From Dehalococcoidia bacterium (GTDB lineage: Bacteria > Chloroflexota > Dehalococcoidia > GIF9 > AB-539-J10), in the NCBI GenBank assembly GCA_030627025.1, contig DAOUSX010000082.1, forward strand, positions 1 through 5,905: 5,905 bases of DNA, given 5' to 3'. Shown here piece by piece: positions 1-5,805 of the stretch. Position numbers and translations under genes: made by a program. Each line of letters starts with the position of its first letter. Position 1 is the first letter of the stretch. The notes under the pieces are model-generated. The model saw only the letters and a program-made list of their open reading frames with translations. It searched no databases and was not told where the DNA came from.

Positions 1-726
1 ATCAATGAAAGAGCGGGTTGGTAATTCAGGGTAACCACGTAAATTATGCCAATGCTTTTGATGCATTAAGAAAAAATCACCCGATGCATTAGTATGAATT
101 CCTGCTCTGGGATCGTTGATCAACTTACCTTTCAACCACGAAACAAGCGCCCGTAGATATTGATAATCCAAAAAGGGATGAGACCTTTTGCCTGTTCCTC
201 TAACGGTGCTAAACTTAACCCAGTGCTTTGCACAAAAGTCAAGCTGTTCCTCTACAGACCTATCTAGAGGAACCGAGTTTTCAACGTCATATCTATCTAT
301 TCGATAAAAACATTCTTGCGAGAGCTCCTTTAACGCGAAAAATTTAATCAGTTCTGCACTAAAAATTATGTCGGGATTAGTCGCTAGCACATATTCTCCT
401 TTAGTTTTCCGGACTCCAACATTCTTAGCAATGTACTCAAACATTGGCATCTTCTCAGGATTGGGTAATTTTCTATGAATTTCATTTGGTACTTCGATGA
501 AGCGCACCTCTGCAAATTTAAGGTCTTTCGGCCAGACCAAAACTTCTGCCAACTTTTGGGCATTGGAAGGAGGGTTCCATTCAACAATTATAAGCTCAGC
601 ATTTAAACTCTGTTTCTCGCATGATATTAGTAATGAATTTACAAAAATCTGCATTCGATGCAAAAAATTGCCACCGTAATTATCATTCCGAGCTGCCACC
701 ACAAAGCTAATATATGGTTTTTTCAT
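1..726 (-). CDS. Glycosyltransferase-like protein (GT-A type), C-terminus cut by window edge
   Basis: This frame is open for 242 codons from an ATG at 726 to the left edge, with no stop. The protein starts MKKPYISFVVAARNDN, a first beta strand typical of GT-A enzymes (residues 5-15). A second strand, AELIIVEWNPP (43-53), sits where family 2 enzymes usually carry IIVDDGS. The block KGEYVLATNPDIIFS (109-123) holds the probable nucleotide-sugar or metal site; N117 and D119 replace a classical DxD. Near the cut end, SGDFFLMHQKHWHNLRGYPE (215-234) resembles the acceptor-side GDFxLxxxxxWxxxxGYPE block of galactosyltransferase-type GT-A folds. No signal peptide or membrane segment is seen, so it is probably cytosolic or peripheral. 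It starts 10 bases after the GalE-like stop and has no clear Shine-Dalgarno, which suggests translational coupling. The role is inferred as sugar transfer during glycan assembly; donor and acceptor are unknown. I am confident that it is a gene and moderately confident of the fold. Confidence 0.8.
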   Translation of the reverse strand, partial: MKKPYISFVVAARNDNYGGNFLHRMQIFVNSLLISCEKQSLNAELIIVEWNPPSNAQKLAEVLVWPKDLKFAEVRFIEVPNEIHRKLPNPEKMPMFEYIAKNVGVRKTKGEYVLATNPDIIFSAELIKFFALKELSQECFYRIDRYDVENSVPLDRSVEEQLDFCAKHWVKFSTVRGTGKRSHPFLDYQYLRALVSWLKGKLINDPRAGIHTNASGDFFLMHQKHWHNLRGYPELPTRSFID

Positions 727-736
727 GATCTATTTA

Positions 737-1669
737 TTATTTTCCTATCTTGTAACTGTCAACTGTTTTTTTAAGGCCATCGTCTAAACTAAAGTTTGGC
801 CGCCACTTTAATGCTCCTTTAATTTTGGAGTAATCCAGAGCATATCTCATTTGTTCTCCGGGACGGTCTGGTAAATAAATTGGTTTGGCTTCTTTACTTA
901 ATAATGTAGCAATTTTCTTATATAAATCGTTAAGTGTTGTTTCAATACCGGTACCGATATTGAAAACTGGATCCGGATAATCGGAGGGTAAATCAAGCGC
1001 TAAAAGATTGGCATGTACAATATCATCAATGTAAACGTAATCTCGCGTTTTACTGCCGTCACCCCAAATTTGTGCCTGCTGACCGGCTGCTAATTTACGA
1101 ATATAATCAGCCATCGCACCAGTTACTTGTCTAGGACCATATCCAGCTGCATACCGCACGATAACATAGGACAAGTCGTAGGCACTCTTAAAAAACTTTA
1201 GATAGTTTTCGACAGCATGTTTAGAAACCACGTATGGAGTGATGGGATTAATAGGCTCAGTCTCGCGAGCGGGAAGGTTCTTGGTATTCCCATAAAGAAA
1301 TCCTGACGACGAGAAAATAATCCGTTCAACGCCGTATTTCTTAGCATTTTGAAAAATATTAACAGAACCAACGATGCCATCCATATCCAGAAGTGGGTTC
1401 TCAACTGATTTAGGTACTAAAACATTAAAGGCGAAGTGATAAACAAGTTGAGGCGTTTCTTTCCTGAAAACGCTTTCGACTTTAGGATCCGCGATATTTA
1501 ATCTATAAAAGCTTGCCCGGGGATTAAGATTTTTCTCATAGCCAGTTACTAAATTATCCACTACAAGCACTTCAGCCCCTTCTTTAATAAGAGCATCAAC
1601 AGTATGGGAGCCTATAAAGCCTGCTCCTCCAGTAACCAGAACCTTCTTATTTCTAAGTTCCATTTCCAC
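737..1669 (-). CDS. NAD-dependent epimerase/dehydratase, UDP-glucose 4-epimerase-like (extended SDR)
   Basis: A 310-residue extended short-chain dehydrogenase/reductase of normal family length. The Rossmann motif TGGAGFIG is at residues 13-20 and VVDNLVTG (36-43) is the NAD ribose-binding region. The catalytic triad is S122 (in SSSGFLYG), Y146 and K150 (YVVSK). IWGDGSKTRDYVYIDD (201-216) is the usual sugar-binding and dimer segment of GalE and UDP-glucuronate epimerases. The family reaction is NAD-assisted C4 inversion of a UDP-hexose or UDP-uronic acid; the exact substrate cannot be read from sequence. Two pocket positions are odd: HFAFN (78-82) replaces the usual HLAAQ, and RYAAGYGPRQ (172-181) replaces RYFNVYGPRQ, so the conserved Asn is Ala175. 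I chose the GTG start at 1669 because an AGAGGA site lies 6 bases upstream; an ATG at 1663 would be 12 bases away. The gene overlaps the preceding methyltransferase by 17 bases, so the two are probably coupled. Confidence 0.9.
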   Translation of the reverse strand: MEMELRNKKVLVTGGAGFIGSHTVDALIKEGAEVLVVDNLVTGYEKNLNPRASFYRLNIADPKVESVFRKETPQLVYHFAFNVLVPKSVENPLLDMDGIVGSVNIFQNAKKYGVERIIFSSSGFLYGNTKNLPARETEPINPITPYVVSKHAVENYLKFFKSAYDLSYVIVRYAAGYGPRQVTGAMADYIRKLAAGQQAQIWGDGSKTRDYVYIDDIVHANLLALDLPSDYPDPVFNIGTGIETTLNDLYKKIATLLSKEAKPIYLPDRPGEQMRYALDYSKIKGALKWRPNFSLDDGLKKTVDSYKIGK

Positions 1670-2606
1670 TCAAGATCCTCTGCAAGATTCCTTTTACACC
1701 TATTCTTTCGATTGCCATCCTAAATATGTTTGGTAGTCGGTTCCACAAGGCTTGGAGCCGATAATGCCATCTTGAGATTAATAGATTTTCTTTACGCAAG
1801 GTTGGTACTAAATAAGCATCTGCTAACGGTGCAGTTCCTTTAACTTCTGTATATGTCGTCTCCACAGAATAATCATCTTTAACAAGGGTCATACCAAATA
1901 CATCCGCTGGTTGTTTTCCATCGCAGAACATGCCAAATCTGCGAAAAGGCCATCTTAGGTCCACCTCTCCTAAGGGCGAAAGCCCTGAGTCCCATATTAA
2001 ATCGAGCGGCCTGCTAATCTCAGAAAACATATTCACATCTACGGTTATAATTGCTCTGCCACCCGGCTTTAAGATTCTGGCTATCTCTTGCATTCCTCTC
2101 TTTGCGATATCTGAGGGCAGGTGTTCCATTACACTCAGACAAAAGACTCTGTCAAAAGAATTTGGCGGAAGAGGGATCTTTTCCATGCTCGCCCTTATAA
2201 TCTTAAGTCCGGTTTTCTTGATGAATTCAAGACTTACGCCATGGCCTTTATATTTTATGCCAGATCGAAACATATCTGGGTCAACACCTACAACCTCACA
2301 TTCAGCCACATCCTTCAGATAAATTGTGAAAGCAGTCATTCCACAGCCCACATCGACGCACTTCATTCCTGGCTGCAGTTCTGCTGAAAGGATAGCAAAT
2401 GGATATTCCCACATTCGAGCAGCATAAAGTGATGGGCTACTTAACAAGCCAACTGACCAGGGATAACGTGCTTGATTGACATCGGAGTGGTCAGGGAGCT
2501 GAAAGTCCACTGTTATGTGGTCTAAGATACGCACTAGCTGCATAAACTCTGCAGTCATTACCTCTTCAATAAAGGCAAACCGGCTTAAAGGCCTTTGTCC
2601 GCTCAT
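1653..2606 (-). CDS. Class I SAM-dependent methyltransferase with C-terminal extension
   Basis: A 317-residue protein with a Methyltransf_11-like core at about residues 75-190. Motif I is CVDVGCGMTAF (83-93), and D109 in VGVDPD is the acidic residue expected to hold the SAM ribose. The later core motifs are PLPPNSFDRVFCLSVMEHLP (145-164) and ILKPGGRAIITVD (178-190). The position that is often Asp before the LP(F) motif is Ser140 here. About 70 residues precede the fold, and about 125 residues after it (193-317) match no domain I recognise; this tail may bind the acceptor. Context suggests O- or N-methylation of a sugar nucleotide or glycan. The ATG at 2606 is the earliest possible start, because an in-frame TAG lies two codons upstream (2613-2615). 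No good Shine-Dalgarno precedes it, and an ATG at 2558 preceded by GAGG is a weaker alternative. It lies 113 bases after the previous gene and overlaps the next by 17. Confidence 0.88.
   Translation of the reverse strand: MSGQRPLSRFAFIEEVMTAEFMQLVRILDHITVDFQLPDHSDVNQARYPWSVGLLSSPSLYAARMWEYPFAILSAELQPGMKCVDVGCGMTAFTIYLKDVAECEVVGVDPDMFRSGIKYKGHGVSLEFIKKTGLKIIRASMEKIPLPPNSFDRVFCLSVMEHLPSDIAKRGMQEIARILKPGGRAIITVDVNMFSEISRPLDLIWDSGLSPLGEVDLRWPFRRFGMFCDGKQPADVFGMTLVKDDYSVETTYTEVKGTAPLADAYLVPTLRKENLLISRWHYRLQALWNRLPNIFRMAIERIGVKGILQRILSGNGT
1676..1681 (-). promoter_or_regulatory. Ribosome binding site of the GalE-like gene (decides GTG start)
   Basis: On the minus strand this reads AGAGGA and is followed by six bases (TCTTGA) and then GTG at 1669. 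The site lies inside the end of the upstream methyltransferase gene. Its spacing is right for the GTG but long (12 bases) for the ATG at 1663, so it supports the GTG start and a 17-base gene overlap. Confidence 0.6.
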
Positions 2607-2719
2607 CTTATACTATGCTCTTGTTCCAATCAAAGAATCTTGGGATTATATGGAGGGGAAGAGAGCCATCACTAACGGTTATTACAACAAGATAAATTTT
2701 ATTTGATATGTCAGCCTCC
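2607..2719. other. Intergenic gap between the two modules
   Basis: This is the only gap of any size inside the gene block. I see no coding frame with a plausible ribosome site and no GC-rich stem followed by a T-run on the minus strand, so no intrinsic terminator can be claimed. It contains a candidate promoter (listed separately) and an AT-rich stretch at about 2685-2708. GC content is visibly lower in the genes to its left than in those to its right. Confidence 0.6.
2645..2672 (-). promoter_or_regulatory. Candidate internal promoter for the left module
   Basis: Read on the minus strand, positions 2650-2645 are a perfect TATAAT. A poor -35 hexamer, GTGATG (2672-2667), lies 16 bases upstream and keeps only the central TGA of TTGACA. 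Transcription would start near 2638 and give a leader of about 30 bases before the ATG at 2606. It lies in the only sizeable gap of the block, where an internal promoter would be expected. The weak -35 keeps confidence low. Confidence 0.35.
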
Positions 2720-3490
2720 CTATTTTTGTCCTTTTACTATGAGATGCCAGCCAAGTTCGTATTTATCAGGCAAGCCGACCTTAGTCTTTCTTTCGCCGGG
2801 CAAGTCAATCACATTATAGTGGACCTCAACCTGAATGTCCTCAAAGAAGCGCCCAAATAATTCTTTTGCTTCGGGTTTGGTATAAGCCCTGGTATAAGGG
2901 CAGCCCTCCCTTCGCTCGGAATATCGGGAAAGAATCTCATCTGGTGTGAACTTGCCAAGCATCCCCTCCTTTATGCCCCTTGAGTAAATTATACTGTAGG
3001 CATAAAGCAGGCTATCTTTATGATACAGCATGACCATTATCTGTCCGGTGGGCTTAAGAACTTGATGGATTTGAGCTAGGGCTTCTTCTATTTGAGGGAT
3101 ATGATGCAATACTCCAAAACAATACACACAGTCGAAGGTGTTTTGCTTAAATGGAAGCGACAAAGCATCTGCCTGAATTACGTGCGAAGGGAACCCCGCT
3201 TCTTTTAGCAGGTCTTGAGTCAATTTAACACCTGTCTGAGTAAAGTCAAGGCTGACAACTTGGGCGCCATTTCGGATAAATTCGGCGGAGTCAATCCCCG
3301 CTCCACAGCCCAAGTCCAGCACCAATTTTCCGGCAAAACTGGAGAAACGAAAGACATCGTGCATGTAGTCCTGGAGGGAATAGCGAAATTCTCGTTTTGC
3401 TTCGTAATTTAAGCCTTCCCCAATAAAGCTCATAGGCGGGCTCTGCTCCCAGTAGTCTCGTATTTCCCTATGGCTTTGTTTAATTTTCAT
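2720..3490 (-). CDS. Class I SAM-dependent methyltransferase (Methyltransf_11/UbiE-like)
   Basis: A 256-residue protein. Motif I is VLDLGCGAGIDSAEF (57-71), with D82 in VSLDFTQ as the expected SAM-ribose acid and D108 in QADALSLPF near the adenine. NTFDCVYCFGVLHHIP (117-132) and VLKPTGQIMVMLYH (144-157) are the usual core strands IV and V. The N-terminal stretch with RDYWEQSPP (11-19) is common in methyltransferases of polysaccharide loci, and the last 100 residues form a probable acceptor-binding cap. It probably methylates a sugar or glycan in the cytosol; the acceptor is unknown. I chose the ATG at 3490, which begins one base after the dehydrogenase stop. A longer frame to 3574 would add 28 residues read entirely inside the dehydrogenase gene and unlike a methyltransferase N-terminus. 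Only a weak GGTG precedes the start, so coupling to the upstream gene is likely. Confidence 0.9.
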   Translation of the reverse strand: MKIKQSHREIRDYWEQSPPMSFIGEGLNYEAKREFRYSLQDYMHDVFRFSSFAGKLVLDLGCGAGIDSAEFIRNGAQVVSLDFTQTGVKLTQDLLKEAGFPSHVIQADALSLPFKQNTFDCVYCFGVLHHIPQIEEALAQIHQVLKPTGQIMVMLYHKDSLLYAYSIIYSRGIKEGMLGKFTPDEILSRYSERREGCPYTRAYTKPEAKELFGRFFEDIQVEVHYNVIDLPGERKTKVGLPDKYELGWHLIVKGQK

Positions 3491-3491
3491 G

Positions 3492-4820
3492 TTAGCACCG
3501 GGGACCCAACCCAATTGCCATGTATTCCAGCTTTTTGCTGAATTCGGAGCGGTTGTAAAGCCTCCAACAGTCAAGCAGCACAGGTTTTTTCATCCTGGTG
3601 GTAAAATCCTCCGGTTTCAGCTTTTTGAACTCCTCCCATGGCGTTGCCAGGATGCAGAGCTGAGCATCCGTAAGACATTCTTCCACCGAACCTGCATATT
3701 TAATCCTCTCACCCAAAGCTAATTTGGCGTTTCCCATTCCAGCCGGGTCATAAACGGAAACCCTGGCGCCTTTTTGCTTGAGGCTGGACGCTATCTTGAC
3801 CGGGGCAGATTCCTCAACCACATCGGTATTTGGTTTATAAGTTAAGCCCAGAATAGCAATGTTTTTATCCTTTACCCCATCAAGCTCTTGCTCGATTAAG
3901 CGAACTATTCTCTCGACCTGTTCTTGATTTACCTCATCGGTAGCCAGGGATAATCTTGCCTGGCATCCAACTCGCCTGGCAAAGGAGGCGAAGGCTTTAT
4001 TATCCCTTGGGAAGCAAGGACCGCCATAAGCAAGACCTCCGCTGAGGTATTTCCGGCCTATCCTCGAGTCAAAGCCCAGCATTCTGCTCACGGTGTCCAC
4101 ATCTCCGCCAGGCATTCGCTCGCAGATTTCAGCGATGGTATTGGCAAAGGTTATCTTCATAGTGATAAGGGCATTGAGGGAGATCTTAGCTAATTCAGCA
4201 TTATAAATGGTGGTTCTTACTATAGGGGGCTCGTTCTCACATACATTGCGGTAGATTTCAGCCAGTAGCTCTCCTGACTTAGAGTCTGATTCACCAATAA
4301 GAACCACATCAGGGTGAGTAAAATCCCGGATGACACTGCCCAAAGCGATGAATTCCGGGTTGTAACATAAGCCGAAGTCCTCGCCACACTTCCTCCCCGA
4401 GATTTTCTCCAGCAATGGTTTAACTACGCCCTCAGTAGCTCCAGGAAGAACAGTGCTGGTAAGCACGACTACATGGAAGTTATGCCGGTCCTTCAAGCTG
4501 GTGGCTATTTGCTCGGCACTGATTTCCACATATCTGGTGGAAAAGCTGCCATCAGGTTCACTTGGAGTGGGAACAACAATAAAGCTGATATCAGAGTTCT
4601 GTAAGGCATAGTGGTAATCCTCGGTAGCTGATAGATGTCCTCTAGCTGACTTTATCAACTCAGCTAGCCCCGGTTCATAATGAGGGCTTCTGCCTTCGTT
4701 TACTGCCTGTATTACATTTTGATTCAGGTCAACACCAATAACTTGATAACCTTTGTTTGCTAAAGAGGCAGCTAAAGGCAACCCTAGTTTTCCGATGCCA
4801 AAAACTGAAATAGAAGCCAT
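3492..4820 (-). CDS. UDP-glucose/GDP-mannose dehydrogenase family protein (nucleotide-sugar 6-dehydrogenase)
   Basis: A 442-residue, full-length three-domain enzyme that oxidises C6 of a nucleotide hexose to the uronic acid with two NAD+. The N-terminal Rossmann motif is VFGIGKLGLP (6-15), followed by D31 in VIGVDLN. VVPTPSEPDGS (82-92), STVLPG (122-127) and NPEFIALGS (154-162, E156) line the site. K212 and N216 in AKISLNA belong to the central helix, and the catalytic cysteine is C269 in YGGPCFPRDNKAF. The C-terminal domain begins near residue 318 with NIAILGLTYKPNTD. All key catalytic residues seem present. The motif after K329 reads NTDVVEES, where classical UDP-glucose and GDP-mannose enzymes have TDDxRES, so substrate identity (UDP-glucose, GDP-mannose or another hexose) is open. 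AGGAGG at 4830-4825 lies 4 bases before the ATG. It follows the GME-like gene by 22 bases and precedes methyltransferase 1 by 1 base. Confidence 0.93.
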   Translation of the reverse strand: MASISVFGIGKLGLPLAASLANKGYQVIGVDLNQNVIQAVNEGRSPHYEPGLAELIKSARGHLSATEDYHYALQNSDISFIVVPTPSEPDGSFSTRYVEISAEQIATSLKDRHNFHVVVLTSTVLPGATEGVVKPLLEKISGRKCGEDFGLCYNPEFIALGSVIRDFTHPDVVLIGESDSKSGELLAEIYRNVCENEPPIVRTTIYNAELAKISLNALITMKITFANTIAEICERMPGGDVDTVSRMLGFDSRIGRKYLSGGLAYGGPCFPRDNKAFASFARRVGCQARLSLATDEVNQEQVERIVRLIEQELDGVKDKNIAILGLTYKPNTDVVEESAPVKIASSLKQKGARVSVYDPAGMGNAKLALGERIKYAGSVEECLTDAQLCILATPWEEFKKLKPEDFTTRMKKPVLLDCWRLYNRSEFSKKLEYMAIGLGPRC

Positions 4821-4842
4821 TAATCCTCCTCAGTTCCCCGAT

Positions 4843-5805
4843 TTACCTTTCTTTTTCAACCATCATATTAATCCAGCGGTAATCTTTCTCCAGACCCTCC
4901 TCCAAGCTTATATGAGGTTCCCAGCCCAGCACTTTTTTTACCAGAGTTAGATCGGCATTCCGACCTCTAACGCCTTCAGGCGCTGAAAGATTATGGGTCT
5001 TAGTTATCTTTTTGCCCGAGATTTTTATTATGATGTCGGCTAAGTCGTCTACCGAGACCAGCCTGTCCGAGCCAATATTCAGTGGTTTACCATAATCAGA
5101 TTCCATAAGGGCTACTGTTCCTCTGATACAATCATCAATATAACAGTATGACCGAGTAGCTTTGCCATCACCCCAAATTTCAATAGTTCCGGGGTTAGAT
5201 GCCTCTGCCACTTTGCGGCATAAAGCTGCCGGTGCTTTCTCCTTGCCTCCTCTATAAGTTCCCTCCGGACCATATATGTTGTGATATCTGGGAATTCTAG
5301 CGTCGAGACCACGGTCTATCTGATAAGCCTTTACCATCTCCTCGGTGAACAACTTCTCCCAGCCATAGGCTTCATTCGGGTCTGCAGGATAGACATCCTC
5401 CTCTTTTAAACCTTCTACCTCGGGCTTTATCTGCTTAAAGTTTGGATAAACACAGGCACTGGAGCTGAACAGAAACCTCTTCACCTTATTTTGCACTGAT
5501 GCCTCAAGCATATAGGTATTTATTAAGACATTATCATGCATTACATCAGCGAACACCGAGGTAATAAAACCAATACCTCCCATATTGGCAGCAAAATTGT
5601 AGACCTTATCAATACCCCTCGTGGCTTCAAGACAGTTTTCTAATTTTCGCAGGTCTAGTTGAAGCTTTTCATTGCAATATTCCTCCTGAATGTAATCATC
5701 GAACTTTATATCTGCCACCCTCACAAAATTCCCTTGCTGGTATAAGTACCTTGCCATATGGCTCCCGATAAACCCTCCGCCTCCAGTAACTAGTATCCTT
5801 TCCAT
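4843..5805 (-). CDS. GDP-mannose 3,5-epimerase-like NAD-dependent epimerase
   Basis: A 320-residue extended SDR closely resembling plant GDP-mannose 3,5-epimerase, which converts GDP-mannose to GDP-L-galactose (and GDP-L-gulose). TGGGGFIG (7-14) binds NAD. The GME-type signatures are NFAANMGGIGFI (70-81), SSACVYPNFKQ (115-125), YGWEK (147-151), RYHNIYGPEGTYRGGKEKAP (173-192) and PEGVRGRNADLTL (276-288). Expected catalytic residues are C118 and K190 (acid-base pair for C3/C5), with Y147 and K151 for hydride transfer; all are present. It lacks the long N-terminal extension of the plant enzymes. The ATG at 5805 is preceded by AGGAGGTG (5818-5811) at good spacing, and no other gene lies upstream in the window, so it is probably the first gene of the operon. 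Close relatives also act on other GDP-sugars, so 3,5-epimerisation of GDP-mannose is the leading call rather than proven. Confidence 0.88.
   Translation of the reverse strand: MERILVTGGGGFIGSHMARYLYQQGNFVRVADIKFDDYIQEEYCNEKLQLDLRKLENCLEATRGIDKVYNFAANMGGIGFITSVFADVMHDNVLINTYMLEASVQNKVKRFLFSSSACVYPNFKQIKPEVEGLKEEDVYPADPNEAYGWEKLFTEEMVKAYQIDRGLDARIPRYHNIYGPEGTYRGGKEKAPAALCRKVAEASNPGTIEIWGDGKATRSYCYIDDCIRGTVALMESDYGKPLNIGSDRLVSVDDLADIIIKISGKKITKTHNLSAPEGVRGRNADLTLVKKVLGWEPHISLEEGLEKDYRWINMMVEKER

Noticed and set aside
384..587. Short minus-strand open frame
   Set aside because: It lies in another frame inside the glycosyltransferase gene, which is open over the full 1-726 interval and has recognisable conserved blocks.
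1930..2322. 130-codon plus-strand open frame
   Set aside because: It is antisense to the SAM-binding core of methyltransferase 2, and its product has no recognisable domain.
2607..2632. TTGATT and TATAAG on the minus strand just before methyltransferase 2, considered as a promoter
   Set aside because: The spacer is only 15 bases and the -10 would touch the start codon, leaving no room for a leader. The TATAAT further upstream fits better.
2515..2706. Plus-strand open frame crossing the intergenic gap
   Set aside because: Half is antisense to methyltransferase 2. The protein shows no family features and no convincing ribosome site.
2693..2706. AT-rich near-palindrome (ATAAATTTTAT) after methyltransferase 1, considered as a terminator
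   Set aside because: The stem would be only A-T pairs with an imperfect centre and no GC-rich base, so it would not make a stable terminator hairpin.
3491..3574. 28-residue N-terminal extension of methyltransferase 1 starting at 3574
   Set aside because: It is read entirely within the dehydrogenase coding sequence, does not look like a methyltransferase N-terminus, and the ATG at 3490, one base after the dehydrogenase stop, is a natural coupled start.
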